Source: Janibacter limosus NBRC 16128
GTDB taxonomy: Bacteria > Actinomycetota > Actinomycetes > Actinomycetales > Dermatophilaceae
DNA: 64,000 nt
Reading direction: 5' to 3'
Assembly: GCF_001570985.1 (NCBI RefSeq)
Contig: NZ_BCSS01000012.1
Coordinates: 20,530-84,529 of the forward strand
Position 1 is the stretch's first letter. The number at the start of each line of letters is the position of its first letter. Positions 26,023 through 35,338 of the stretch are shown one piece after another. A program made the position numbers and the translations under genes. The notes under the pieces were generated by a model. It worked only from the letters and a program-made list of their open reading frames with translations. It was not told where the DNA came from and made no database searches.

Positions 26023-26376
26023 ATGCGTCGTCCCGTCCGAGCCCTCGTGTCCATCACCGCCATCGCTGCGGTTGCCGTCCCCCTGAGCGCGTGCGACATG
26101 TGGAGCTCGAAGTGCGACACGGACAACACCTGCTCGATCACGATCCAGGGTGACCAGGTCCATGACTTCCCGCGGCCCTACGACAAGGACCACGGACTGA
26201 AGTCGGCCGATCGCATCCGGCTGGTCTCCGCGACGCAGGGCGGCGAAGCGCTCATCCAGGCGGGCGGGGTGGAGAGCACCTGCACCCAGGGCAGCAGCTT
26301 CATGATCGTCGACACGACGATCACCTGCGATGTCGTGGGTGACGACAAAGTCGAGCTGACGACCACGCGCCCCTGA
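26023..26376 (+). CDS. Small lipoprotein, hypothetical
   Basis: A 117-residue exported lipoprotein: signal peptide with lipobox LSAC at residues 21-24, then a mature domain with four further cysteines (CDTDNTC, STCTQ, ITCDV) that could form two disulphides. The mature region is mostly beta and charged. No family recognised. It is convergent with the LytR_C gene, 7 bases between stops. Confidence 0.75.
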   Translation: MRRPVRALVSITAIAAVAVPLSACDMWSSKCDTDNTCSITIQGDQVHDFPRPYDKDHGLKSADRIRLVSATQGGEALIQAGGVESTCTQGSSFMIVDTTITCDVVGDDKVELTTTRP

Positions 26377-26383
26377 CCGGGTC

Positions 26384-26893
26384 TCAGCAGCCCGGGAGGT
26401 CGGCCTCGGGGACGAGCTTCGTGAACTTCGGGCCGAGGACCACGTCGACGCTGGTGCGCTGGCGGGCGTCCTGGATCATCTGGGCCTCGCCGGTGTGCAC
26501 CCGGACGAGGTCGGCTCCCTTGCGGCCGTTGCTGCCGTAGCGCAGCTGGCCGACTCCGTCGAGCTCGGCCTTCTTGGGGTCGTTGGCGATCGTCTTGACG
26601 TCGAAGCCGCGCTCCTTCAGGTCGGCTGCCACCCGCCCGGCGAGCCCCTCACGATCGGTCGCGTTGTAGACATTGACCTCGACCTGCTTGGGCGAGACAT
26701 CGCAGGTCGAGGTCGTGCTCTGCGTCGTGGTGCTCGAGGTGGTCTCCTCACCCTTGGCCTCGTCGGCGCGGATGTAGGACAGGGCGTACCAGACGGCGAA
26801 GAAGAGGAGGAGCAGCACGAGGCTGAAGGTGATGATCGACCGGCGACGTCGTGAGGTTCCCGGGTCGCTCTCGCCGTACTCGTCGGGAGCCAT
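26384..26893 (-). CDS. LytR C-terminal domain protein
   Basis: A 169-residue membrane-anchored protein: short cytoplasmic tail with RRRR, one membrane helix (about 20-42), a Ser/Thr linker and one LytR_C domain (about 70-165; VEVNVYNATDREGLAGRVA, LKERGFDV, LRYGSNGRKGADLV). The domain also follows LCP phosphotransferases and is thought to act at the cell wall. A two-domain relative is encoded at 43770. It is 2 bases after the VapB-like gene. Confidence 0.88.
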   Translation of the reverse strand: MAPDEYGESDPGTSRRRRSIITFSLVLLLLFFAVWYALSYIRADEAKGEETTSSTTTQSTTSTCDVSPKQVEVNVYNATDREGLAGRVAADLKERGFDVKTIANDPKKAELDGVGQLRYGSNGRKGADLVRVHTGEAQMIQDARQRTSVDVVLGPKFTKLVPEADLPGC

Positions 26894-26895
26894 GG

Positions 26896-27195
26896 TCAGT
26901 CAGCCACCTCGAGCACCCGGGCATGCAGGGTGCCACGCTGCTGCAGGGCCGCTCGCAGCGCGCGGTGCAGGCCGTCCTCGAGGTAGTGCCGGCCCCGCCA
27001 CAGGACGACATGGGGAAAGAGGTCGCCGTAGAAGGTCGAGTCCTCCGCGAGCAGGTCGTGCAGGTTCAGCGAGCTCTTGGTGGTCGTCAGTTGCTCCAGT
27101 CGGACCGCCCGCGGCGGAACATCGGCCCAGTCGCGGGGAGAGGTGCGCCCGTGGGCAGGGTAGGGCCGGTTGTCGCCGACTGACTGGAAGATCAC
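26896..27195 (-). CDS. Conserved actinobacterial protein (often labelled VapB-like)
   Basis: A 99-residue protein. WADVPPRAVRLEQLTTTK, LLAEDSTFYGDLFPHVV and YLEDGLHRALRAALQ are strongly conserved in actinobacterial homologues, some of which carry the label VapB antitoxin. No VapC or other toxin gene is adjacent, and the neighbour is a cell-wall LytR_C protein, so the toxin-antitoxin label is not supported by context. GTG start. Function unknown. Confidence 0.75.
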   Translation of the reverse strand: MIFQSVGDNRPYPAHGRTSPRDWADVPPRAVRLEQLTTTKSSLNLHDLLAEDSTFYGDLFPHVVLWRGRHYLEDGLHRALRAALQQRGTLHARVLEVAD

Positions 27196-27246
27196 GCAGC
27201 CACGATATGAGGGGTGGGCCCCGCGGGTCGCACTAGTCTCGGGTCC

Positions 27247-28797
27247 GTGACCGACTCTTCACACCTTGACCTCATCCGTGCGGGCTATTCCTTCGAAGGG
27301 CCCGCCATCGACCTCGGCGCCACCGTCCTGGAGGGGCAGCCGCACGCCGACACCCCGGTGCGGGTGCCGCTGGCGAGCCTGACCAAGCACGGTCTGGTCG
27401 CGGGAGCGACCGGCACCGGCAAGACCAAGAGCCTGCAGCTGATGGCCGAGCAGCTCTCCGCCGCAGGAGTGCCCGTCTTCCTCGCGGACATCAAGGGCGA
27501 CCTCTCGGGCATCGCGTCCCCGGGCGAAGGGAGCGACAAGCTCACCTCGCGCACGACCTCCATCGGTCAGGACTGGCAGCCCACCGGCTTCCCCACGGAG
27601 TTCCTCACCCTCGGCGGGCAGGGCACAGGTGTCCCGGTCCGCACGACGATCACGAGCTTCGGGCCGACCCTGCTGAGCAAGGTCCTCGGGCTCAACGCCA
27701 CCCAGGAGTCGAGCCTGGGACTGATCTTCCACTTCGCGGACAAGCAGGGGCTGGCCCTGCTCGACCTCAAGGACCTGCGGGCCGTCATCCAGCACCTCGT
27801 CTCCGACGAGGGCAAGGCGGAGCTCAAGGGTCTGGGTGGGCTGTCGAGCGCCACCGCGGGAGTCATCCTGCGCCAGCTCATCGCCTTCGAGGACCAAGGT
27901 GCCGATGTCTTCTTCGGCGAGCCCGAGTTCGACACGGCGGACCTGCTGCGCACCACCGATGACGGTCGGGGCATCGTCACCTGCCTCGAGCTGCCGGCCG
28001 TCCAGCAGCGACCGCAGCTCTTCTCGACCTTCCTCATGTGGATGCTCGCGGACCTCTTCCACGACCTGCCCGAGGTCGGCGACGTCGACAAGCCCAAGCT
28101 CGTCTTCTTCTTCGACGAGGCGCACCTGCTCTTCGACGAGGCGAGCAAGGCCTTCCAGGACTCCATCGAGCAGACCGTGCGGCTCATCCGGTCCAAGGGT
28201 GTCGGCGTCTTCTTCGTGACGCAGAGCCCCAAGGACGTGCCGAGTGATGTCCTGGCGCAGCTCGGCAACCGGGTGCAGCACCAGCTGCGCGCCTTCACCC
28301 CCGAGGACTCCAAGGCGATCAAGGCCGCCGTGACGACCTACCCGCACACCGAGTACGACCTCGAGGAGCTGCTCACCCAGCTGGGCACCGGCGAGGCCGT
28401 GGTCACCGTGCTCTCCGAGAAGGGCACGCCGACCCCCGTGGCGCACACGATGATGCGGGCTCCCCAGTCGCTCATGTCGCCCTCGGCCCAGGAGCTGCTG
28501 GAGCAGGCGGTCGCCGGCTCGCCGTTGGCCCCGAAGTACTCCGAGGCGCTCGACCGCGAGTCCGCGTACGAAAAGCTCGCGGCGAAGCTCGAGGCGGCAC
28601 CGACGCCGGAGCAGGCTCCCGTCGAGATGAAGGGGGAGGCGCCCCCTTCGCCGTCGAAGCCACCCAAGGAGGAGCCGGGCATGGTCGAGAAGGTCGTCGG
28701 CTCGTCCGCCTTCAGGTCCGCGCTGCGATCTGCCGGGACGGTCATCGGACGGGAGATCACCCGCTCGCTCTTCGGCACCTCGCGCCGCCGCCGCTGA
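27247..28797 (+). CDS. HerA/YjgR-like ATPase (DUF853)
   Basis: A 516-residue RecA-fold ATPase. Walker A GATGTGKT is at 53-60 and Walker B LVFFFDEAH near 285-293; FFVTQSPKDVPSDVLAQLGNR is the family's sensor/arginine region. Resembles E. coli YjgR and the HerA-helicase group. The C-terminal 100 residues are Pro/Ala rich, then basic, ending TSRRRR. The role of YjgR-type proteins is not known; DNA translocation is assumed from fold. GTG 27247 is chosen over an upstream in-frame ATG that lies in the divergent gene's promoter. Confidence 0.9.
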   Translation: MTDSSHLDLIRAGYSFEGPAIDLGATVLEGQPHADTPVRVPLASLTKHGLVAGATGTGKTKSLQLMAEQLSAAGVPVFLADIKGDLSGIASPGEGSDKLTSRTTSIGQDWQPTGFPTEFLTLGGQGTGVPVRTTITSFGPTLLSKVLGLNATQESSLGLIFHFADKQGLALLDLKDLRAVIQHLVSDEGKAELKGLGGLSSATAGVILRQLIAFEDQGADVFFGEPEFDTADLLRTTDDGRGIVTCLELPAVQQRPQLFSTFLMWMLADLFHDLPEVGDVDKPKLVFFFDEAHLLFDEASKAFQDSIEQTVRLIRSKGVGVFFVTQSPKDVPSDVLAQLGNRVQHQLRAFTPEDSKAIKAAVTTYPHTEYDLEELLTQLGTGEAVVTVLSEKGTPTPVAHTMMRAPQSLMSPSAQELLEQAVAGSPLAPKYSEALDRESAYEKLAAKLEAAPTPEQAPVEMKGEAPPSPSKPPKEEPGMVEKVVGSSAFRSALRSAGTVIGREITRSLFGTSRRRR

Positions 28798-28888
28798 CAG
28801 GGCCCCTCGGGGGAGCCCTCCCCATTGAGCGGCTGACCTCCACCTGAGAGGATCGCTGCTCGATGCACAGATCTGGGGAGGACCGACG

Positions 28889-30742
28889 ATGACGAGCGTG
28901 ACCCACGGGGCGGACGCCGAGCGGCTGCGAGAGATCGCCGGCACGATGCGTGGTCAGGGCGCGCGAGTGCAGGAGGTCGGCGACCAGCTGGGGCCGCTGT
29001 CCTCGATGCTGCAGGAGGCCTGGGGCGGACCCGACGCCGAGCACTTGCTCTCCCAGGTGGAGATGCTGAGGCCGTCCGTCGCCAACACGGGCGCGACGCT
29101 GGTGGCCTGGGCGGACGGACTGCACGCGCAGGCCGACCAGCAGGCCGCGGGGTCCGGGGAAGGGGGCGGGGCAGGCGGCTCCGTCACGCGCGGTGACATC
29201 AGGGACGGGGTGCGACGCTTCGCCGGCCTGACGGGCAAGTTGAGCGCGCCGACCTCGGGCGAGTCGGGGCCCAGCTGGCAGGACGGGAGCCCTCTCGCCA
29301 ACTCGGCCACCGCGTACCAGCACTCGACTGACGGCGGTGGCGGCGGCGTGAGCGACATCGATGGGGGAGCGTCCGGCCGCGACCCCGGGCAGATCGACCA
29401 ACCGGGGAGCGTCTCGAAGTCCACCTCCGTCGAAGCCGGCCCGCTGAAGGTGACCGACACCGCGACGGTCTCGGTGAGCGGCGAGTCCGTCGACGCCGAG
29501 GGGCGCAGCGTGCAGACGACGGAGGTCACGTTGTCGCGCGAGGGTGCGATCGAGCTCGGCAAGAAGATCGATGGCGTCGGCGTCACAGGGACGGGCTACA
29601 CCGGGGCCGAGGTCGGCTACTCGGTGACGGCTCCCGCGGGCGTCGACCCGCTCTCGATCGACCCTCTCAGGCCGGAGACATGGCCTGAGGGCGTGTCCGT
29701 CCGTTTCGACGAGAGCTTCTACGCCGGCTACGGCTTGGAGGGCAACTACCGCGGGCTCATCGTCGGGATTGGCCAAGAGGTCGGCACCGGGCAGTACATC
29801 GAGGTCAGCAAGGGCGCCGGCGACGAGGTCACTGTCCTCGTCGGCGATGATGAGTTCCGCAGGGCGACCACCCAGCTCGGCGTCGGGACCGACGAGCTCA
29901 ACGCCAAGGTGGGGGCCAACAACGGGATCTCGTCCGGCTCGGCGCGGGAAGTGGTGATCGACCGCTCGACTCCCGAGGGGCAGGCCACCTACGAGTCGCT
30001 TCTCTTCGGCGGTGGCGAGGTTCCCGCGGTCGGCACCGCCGGGGTCGTCGACGTCGCCGACCTCACCGTGATGAACGCGCACGCGTCCGTCGACGTCTCG
30101 GGGACAGCCGGTGACTGGAGCGCAGGCGGCACGCTCGCCGAGTGGAGTGCCGGAGGGGTTCAGCGCACCCACGACGATGGGACGACGACGCTGGACTGGA
30201 CGGGCGAGAGCAAGGGTGTGCAGACAGGGGGCACTGCCTACTTCGATGAGGCCGGGAACCCGGTGCCGGAGAAGGGCACGTACTACCTGAGGCTCGAGGG
30301 CGTCGACCCCCAGGCAGCAAATGACTTCAACCAGTACGTCCGAGGCTCGTCGACCCAGGTCGATGCGGAGCAAAACGTCGTGCTCACCTACACCCACGAC
30401 GACCTGCAGACGATGCGCCTGCAGGCTGCGGAGACCCAGGCCACCATGATCAACGCCGACCCGGAGCGCTACAACTACCCCGAGGGCACCCGGATGACGG
30501 CTGAGGACGTCATCGCCACGGTGGAGGCGGACCCGGACACCGGCATCTTTGCCGTGACAGACGGAGCCGAGTCCAACGGAACCCGCGCCCTGCTGGGAGC
30601 CGGCAGTGATGCCGAGATCATGCGGGTGATCGCGCAGGACCCGCTGGGCGTCTCGCAGGGCGTGTCCTTGGATCACCACACCGCAACAGGGGAGTTGGCC
30701 ACGCCGACGGGTGAGGTCTCGAGCCGCGAATCCGCGACCTGA
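28889..30742 (+). CDS. Large protein with N-terminal WXG100-like domain
   Basis: A 617-residue protein. Residues 1-95 are a helical hairpin with W45-G-G47 in the turn, like WXG100/ESX substrates, followed by a Gly/Ser-rich linker. The remainder (about 170-617) is beta-rich and acidic and has no motif of a nuclease, deaminase, peptidase or other toxin that I recognise. No signal peptide, no immunity-like gene and no ESX secretion genes are nearby. ATG 28889 has GGGGAGGA upstream. Its stop overlaps the start of lhgO by one base. Possible ESX-exported effector or structural protein; unassigned. Confidence 0.7.
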   Translation: MTSVTHGADAERLREIAGTMRGQGARVQEVGDQLGPLSSMLQEAWGGPDAEHLLSQVEMLRPSVANTGATLVAWADGLHAQADQQAAGSGEGGGAGGSVTRGDIRDGVRRFAGLTGKLSAPTSGESGPSWQDGSPLANSATAYQHSTDGGGGGVSDIDGGASGRDPGQIDQPGSVSKSTSVEAGPLKVTDTATVSVSGESVDAEGRSVQTTEVTLSREGAIELGKKIDGVGVTGTGYTGAEVGYSVTAPAGVDPLSIDPLRPETWPEGVSVRFDESFYAGYGLEGNYRGLIVGIGQEVGTGQYIEVSKGAGDEVTVLVGDDEFRRATTQLGVGTDELNAKVGANNGISSGSAREVVIDRSTPEGQATYESLLFGGGEVPAVGTAGVVDVADLTVMNAHASVDVSGTAGDWSAGGTLAEWSAGGVQRTHDDGTTTLDWTGESKGVQTGGTAYFDEAGNPVPEKGTYYLRLEGVDPQAANDFNQYVRGSSTQVDAEQNVVLTYTHDDLQTMRLQAAETQATMINADPERYNYPEGTRMTAEDVIATVEADPDTGIFAVTDGAESNGTRALLGAGSDAEIMRVIAQDPLGVSQGVSLDHHTATGELATPTGEVSSRESAT

Positions 30743-31941
30743 TGACTGGGCGCACCCTCGTCGTCGGCGCTGGCCTCGTGGGCCTCGCGGTCGCGCGCGA
30801 GCTGCAGCGGGTGCGCCCGGACAGAGAGGTCGTCGTGCTCGACAAGGAGGGTCGGGTCGGCGCCCACCAGAGCAGTCACAACTCGGGTGTCGTCCACGCG
30901 GGCGTCTACTACCCGCCCGGCTCGCTCAAGGCGCGCCTGTGCCGACGCGGGGTCGGGCTGCTGCGCGACTACACGCGCGACAAGGGCATCCCCTACGACG
31001 AGGTGGGCAAGGTCGTCGTGGCCGTCGACCGTGCTGACGAGGAGCGCCTGGCCGAGGTGCACCGGCGCTCCGTGGCCAACGGTGTCCCCCGCATCACCAG
31101 GGTCGGGCCCGAGGGGCTGCGCGACCTCGAGCCGCACGTGCGGGGCCGGGCCGCGCTGCACTCGCCGACGACCGCGATCACCGACTTCCCCGCGGTGGCC
31201 CGGGCGCTCGCCGACGATGTCACCACGGGCGAAGGGAGGGTCCTGCTCGGCCACGAGGTGGTGGCGATCCGCCCCCTTCGGTCCGGTGTGGAGGTGCTCG
31301 TCGACCACGAGGGGGAGCGAACCCGCATTGCCGCCGACCGGCTTGTCATCTGCGCAGGCCTGCACGTCGACCGTCTGGCCCGGATGGCTGGCGGCGATCC
31401 CGATCCGCGGATCGTGCCCTTCCGTGGTGAGTACCACCTGCTGGCCGCTGAGCGGACAGATCTCGTGCGCGGCCTCGTCTACCCCGTCCCCGATCCGACG
31501 CTGCCCTTCCTCGGGGTCCACCTCACCCGACGGGTCGACGGCAGCGTCGATGTCGGCCCCAATGCGGTGCTGGCCACCGCCCGCGAGGGCTACCGGCTGC
31601 GGGACCTCGACCTCCACGACCTCGTCGAGACCATCACCTGGCCCGGGATGCGTCCGGTCGCTGCCCGTCACTGGCGCACCGGTGCGCAGGAGATGCTCGG
31701 CTCGCTCTCCGCGCGCCACTTCGCCCAGGCGGCCCGGCGCTATGTGCCGGAGCTGCGCGACGCCGACCTCGTGCCGGGCGGCGCCGGCGTCCGCGCCCAG
31801 GCCGTCGGTCACGACGGCACGCTCGTCGACGACTTCGTCATCGAGCAGATCGGACCGGTCACCGCCGTGCGCAATGCTCCGTCGCCCGCAGCGACGTCGA
31901 GCCTGGCGATCGCCGAGGAGATCGTCCGGTCCCTCACGTGA
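30742..31941 (+). CDS. lhgO: L-2-hydroxyglutarate oxidase
   Basis: A 399-residue FAD enzyme of the DAO fold oxidising L-2-hydroxyglutarate to 2-oxoglutarate. The dinucleotide motif VGAGLVGLAVAREL is at 7-20, and SSHNSGVVHAGVYYPPGSLK (about 45-64) is diagnostic of the LhgO/YgaF group; the second FAD contact FGG-like region is near the C-terminus (VPGGAGVRAQ). It is fused by one-base overlap to the WXG100-like gene, an odd partner. Convergent with the condensation-domain pair. Confidence 0.92.
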   Translation: MTGRTLVVGAGLVGLAVARELQRVRPDREVVVLDKEGRVGAHQSSHNSGVVHAGVYYPPGSLKARLCRRGVGLLRDYTRDKGIPYDEVGKVVVAVDRADEERLAEVHRRSVANGVPRITRVGPEGLRDLEPHVRGRAALHSPTTAITDFPAVARALADDVTTGEGRVLLGHEVVAIRPLRSGVEVLVDHEGERTRIAADRLVICAGLHVDRLARMAGGDPDPRIVPFRGEYHLLAAERTDLVRGLVYPVPDPTLPFLGVHLTRRVDGSVDVGPNAVLATAREGYRLRDLDLHDLVETITWPGMRPVAARHWRTGAQEMLGSLSARHFAQAARRYVPELRDADLVPGGAGVRAQAVGHDGTLVDDFVIEQIGPVTAVRNAPSPAATSSLAIAEEIVRSLT

Positions 31942-31953
31942 CTCGGACCTGCC

Positions 31954-33345
31954 TCAGGTCAGTGAGCGCAGGATCTCGCCGGCCCGCGTGTACAGCCGGG
32001 TCATGTTCTCGCGCGCTTCCTCGGTCTCGGGCCGGATCGACAGGATGTACATCATCGGGTCCTCCCGCATGACCCACGAGGTGACATTGGTGTCCCGCGC
32101 CCCGCGGGAGACGAGGACCGTGTCGGCGTCGCCCCAGATCGTGGCCCCCGGCAGGTGACGCAGGTCCATGTACGACAGCATGAAGCGTTCGCCGACCTGC
32201 GAGAGGGTGACGCCGAGGGTCTGCTCGACGACGTCATAGATCTTGACCGCGGGCAGCTGTGAGGCGCCCCGGGCCGTGCGGAAGGCCTGCCGCACCCGGC
32301 CGGCGACCTCGACGATGTCGCCGCCCTCGAGGTCGATGTGCACGGGCATGACGTTGATGAACCACCCCGCGGACAACAGCCACTCGGGTGCGTCACGGGT
32401 GTGCACGGGGTTGAGGAAGCGCAGGCTCGTCGCGCCGCTGAGGTCCCGACCGGCGAGGCCGATGGCCGCGTAGACGAGCTGGGTGGTGCGCGTGCCCAGC
32501 CGCTCGGCGACGGCATCGAGGGCGAGGGCCTCCTCGCCGGTCAGCAGGTCGTGGTGGTGGTGCTCGAGCTCGACGGGCTCGCCGACGGTGGTGCCGAGGG
32601 GCATCGGGAAGCGCCCGAGCTCCTCGTCGCCGGCGAACCAGAACTCGGCCCATCCCTGCAGGGCCGGGTGGCTGAGGTCGACCTCGCGGAAGCGCTCCCG
32701 CTCGGTCTGGGCGAAGTCCATGAAGTCGCCCACCGCAGGCAGGTCGGTCGCCTCCCCGCCGGTCTCCTCGCGGTAGAGGGCCTCCAGCTCGAAGTACACG
32801 AGGAAGAAGGAGAACCCGTCGGTGTAGCTGTGGTCGAGGCCGAGGTAGAAGATCGTCTCGTCCTCGCCGACCACGGCGCGGAAGGAGTACCCGATGCGAC
32901 CGAGCGGGTTGCAGCCGAAGCGGAAGTCGTCGCTGACCCGGTCGTTGACCTCGTCGGCGGCGATGCTCCCTTCGTCCCGCGCCGCGAAGGCGATCTCGTC
33001 CTCGGTGAGGTCGACGCGCGCCCAGCCCGTCTCGAGGTCGGCGTCGGGCACGAACCAGCCGCGCATGACCCCGTGCCGGCGCACCCATCGGCTGAGGGCG
33101 CGGGCCATCGCCTCGGCGTCGAAGCGCCCCGGGATGCGATAGGTGAATCCGAGCCAGATGTCGTCCTGCTCGCCGGACGTGCTCGTCGCGCTGCGCAGGT
33201 CGAGGTGGGCGGCCTGCATGAAGGAGGGCTGGCGGCTCCCGGGCGTCGCCGCGGCGATGGCGGTCTCCATCACCGCGGTCGGTTCGAAGCGCAGGTAGGT
33301 GCCGGGGATCGACGACCGATCGGTGATCCGGCTCATGCGCATCAT
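31954..33345 (-). CDS. Stand-alone condensation-domain protein (second of pair)
   Basis: A 463-residue protein of the condensation/acyltransferase superfamily (NRPS C domains, PapA, chloramphenicol acetyltransferase fold). The active-site motif HxxxDG is intact as HSYTDG near residue 172, and the bridging-latch region follows (FINVMPVHIDLE). No carrier, adenylation or ketosynthase domain is attached or encoded nearby. ATG start. It overlaps the upstream condensation gene by 4 bases. PapA-type proteins esterify lipids with acyl groups from polyketide synthases; here substrates are unknown. Confidence 0.82.
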   Translation of the reverse strand: MMRMSRITDRSSIPGTYLRFEPTAVMETAIAAATPGSRQPSFMQAAHLDLRSATSTSGEQDDIWLGFTYRIPGRFDAEAMARALSRWVRRHGVMRGWFVPDADLETGWARVDLTEDEIAFAARDEGSIAADEVNDRVSDDFRFGCNPLGRIGYSFRAVVGEDETIFYLGLDHSYTDGFSFFLVYFELEALYREETGGEATDLPAVGDFMDFAQTERERFREVDLSHPALQGWAEFWFAGDEELGRFPMPLGTTVGEPVELEHHHHDLLTGEEALALDAVAERLGTRTTQLVYAAIGLAGRDLSGATSLRFLNPVHTRDAPEWLLSAGWFINVMPVHIDLEGGDIVEVAGRVRQAFRTARGASQLPAVKIYDVVEQTLGVTLSQVGERFMLSYMDLRHLPGATIWGDADTVLVSRGARDTNVTSWVMREDPMMYILSIRPETEEARENMTRLYTRAGEILRSLT

Positions 33346-34706
33346 GCGGGGACTTCCTGCTGGAGGGCGAAGGGGGTGGCTGCTGCGGACTCGACGAGCC
33401 GGGCGAAGCGGTCAGCGACCGCGTCGAGCCAGTCGCGAGCGCCCGGGGCCAGTGGCAGCCGGGTCGCGAGGGTGACACCCTCGGGCACGATCGTCAGCCA
33501 GATATGGGTCTGGCTGCTGGTGGGCACGTCGCCCAGCTGGATGCTGGAGCCGAGCGGCTGCCACCACTCATGGCCCGCGATGCGGGATCCGTCGATGATC
33601 GACAGCACGACCTGCGGCGAGATCGGGACGTCGAGCAGACGGTGGACGAGGCCGAGCGGCAGTGCTGCGGACGGCGCGACCTCACGCCACGCCCGCACGC
33701 CTGCGAGGACCCAGTCGCTCGTGTCGCAACCGGGCGGCATCGACAGGGACAGCGGTGCGACGCCGGCGAACCAGCCGACGGAGTCGCTCCACAGCGACGA
33801 CGGGCGTCCGTGCGTCGACATCAGCACGTGCACGTCGTCGCCGAGGGCCTGCATGAGGATCGCGGTCCACAGCATGCCGGTGGGGATGCCCTCCGCGGAG
33901 TACTGCAGCGCGAGCGTGGCGGCGACGTCCCCGGAGCAGATGTCGTGGCGCACGAGGTCGTGGTCGTAGTGGCCCTCGGGGTCGATGCCGGACTCCGCCG
34001 GCGCCCCAGGGATCCCGCCGCCGCGCAGGAAGTCCTGCCAGGGCCTGAGCCGCTCGTCGCCGGTGTCGATGTCGGCGCAGACCGCGATCTCGGTCGCGGC
34101 GAGGTCCACGTGGCTGGGGGAGGTGTGCGGTCGGTGCACCTCGTTGACCACCGCCGTGTGGAGCCCGGCGAGGTGGCCGACGGCGGCATAGGCGGACAGG
34201 CCGTCGAAGGTGATGTGGTCGAAGGCCGCGTGCAGGACGTGACCGTGCTCCACCTCGACGGTGAAGAGCGCGCACGCGGGCTGCCGCATGGGCCGGCACC
34301 GGATGTGGAACTCGTGGCTCAGCAGCTCCCGCAGCGCCTCAGGGTCGTGCTCCCCGAGGGCGAAGGGGGTGAAGCCCACGTGCTCGGGCGCCAGGGTGCG
34401 CCGTCGGGGCTGCTCGTCGATGAGGGTCAGGTGGCTGCGCAGGGACTCGTGCTGTCGGAACCACTCGGTGAGGGTGCGCTCCACGCTGTCGATGGTGGCG
34501 TCGGGAAGCAGGACCGACAGCCCGATCCAGGCCGACCACGGGTTGGACCCGTCGGGATCCTCGTGAAGTCGGCCGAGCTGGTCATGGCTCGGTGGGCGGT
34601 CGTCGAGCGGGGAGCCGTCCCAGTGCTCGAGGCAGGCGGCGCCGAGGTCCCATCGGGTGACGTCACCGCCCCGGAGCGACTGGCGGGCCAGGGTGCAGGG
34701 GGTCAA
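33342..34706 (-). CDS. Stand-alone condensation-domain protein (first of pair)
   Basis: A 454-residue relative of the following gene with the HxxxDG motif as HITFDG near residue 164 and the later SVGWFAGVAPLSLSMP latch-like region. The start is a TTG at 34706 with GGAGG 5 bases upstream; no ATG or GTG gives the full N-terminal domain. The pair diverge strongly from each other, so they are unlikely to be a recent duplication. Products may act as a heterodimer or in sequence. Confidence 0.78.
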   Translation of the reverse strand: MTPCTLARQSLRGGDVTRWDLGAACLEHWDGSPLDDRPPSHDQLGRLHEDPDGSNPWSAWIGLSVLLPDATIDSVERTLTEWFRQHESLRSHLTLIDEQPRRRTLAPEHVGFTPFALGEHDPEALRELLSHEFHIRCRPMRQPACALFTVEVEHGHVLHAAFDHITFDGLSAYAAVGHLAGLHTAVVNEVHRPHTSPSHVDLAATEIAVCADIDTGDERLRPWQDFLRGGGIPGAPAESGIDPEGHYDHDLVRHDICSGDVAATLALQYSAEGIPTGMLWTAILMQALGDDVHVLMSTHGRPSSLWSDSVGWFAGVAPLSLSMPPGCDTSDWVLAGVRAWREVAPSAALPLGLVHRLLDVPISPQVVLSIIDGSRIAGHEWWQPLGSSIQLGDVPTSSQTHIWLTIVPEGVTLATRLPLAPGARDWLDAVADRFARLVESAAATPFALQQEVPA

Positions 34707-34795
34707 TCGGGCCTCCGGGTCGCGGTTGGCGGACGAAAGTCACTGTGTCAGTGAGGAGTTCGTGTCGCGACCCGAAGGACTGTGATCTGTCTCGC

Positions 34796-35263
34796 TCAGC
34801 CGACGGGCGGACCGACGAGCAGGGCGATGTCGGTGAGGACGGCCACGGTGACGACGAGCGCGAGCGCTGCGAGGGCCGGGCGGCGCAGCGCGCCGGAGAC
34901 GACCTTCTCGGGGACGGTGACGGCTTCCCCCTTCGCCAGCAGGCGCCATGCGCTGGGCAGGTGGCCGTCGCGGTCCAGCCAGCGCTCGGTCCACAGGGTG
35001 AGGAGCGGGGGGATGGCCGAGGCGAGTGCGACGAGGCCCTGCTTCGCCGGCCACTTGCGGTCGACCCACACGATGATCGTCACCAGCACGTAGGCGATGA
35101 AGACGATCCCATGGAGCATCCCGCCGATGCGTACGCCGAGCTCGGTGGTCTTGGTGACGTACTTGAGGAACATGCCGATGAGCAGCAGCGTCCACGTCAC
35201 GGCCTCGGCCGTGGCGACGATCATGTAGAGGCGACGAGGCGTGGGGAGGGTCATGCCGCCCAT
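34796..35263 (-). CDS. DUF3817 membrane protein
   Basis: A 155-residue membrane protein with the DUF3817 layout: LYMIVATAEAVTWTLLLIGM, KYVTKTTELGVRIGGMLHG and a second helix pair, then a charged loop and a last C-terminal helix. About four membrane segments. Function unknown. ATG 35263 or 35254 (three codons later) are both possible; neither has a clear ribosome site. Confidence 0.85.
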   Translation of the reverse strand: MGGMTLPTPRRLYMIVATAEAVTWTLLLIGMFLKYVTKTTELGVRIGGMLHGIVFIAYVLVTIIVWVDRKWPAKQGLVALASAIPPLLTLWTERWLDRDGHLPSAWRLLAKGEAVTVPEKVVSGALRRPALAALALVVTVAVLTDIALLVGPPVG

Positions 35264-35338
35264 GGTCGCCGACGGGTGTTGATGGGGTGAAATCGGCCCG
35301 ATTTCGACGTAGGGGGGCGCTCGGGTAATCTCTGCGGC

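Noticed and set aside
26384..27195. Possible toxin-antitoxin module
   Set aside because: Only a VapB-like protein is present; the neighbour is a LytR_C protein, not a toxin.
27259..30679. Long minus-strand frames opposite the HerA-like and WXG100-like genes
   Set aside because: No ribosome sites, no family resemblance, composition typical of antisense.
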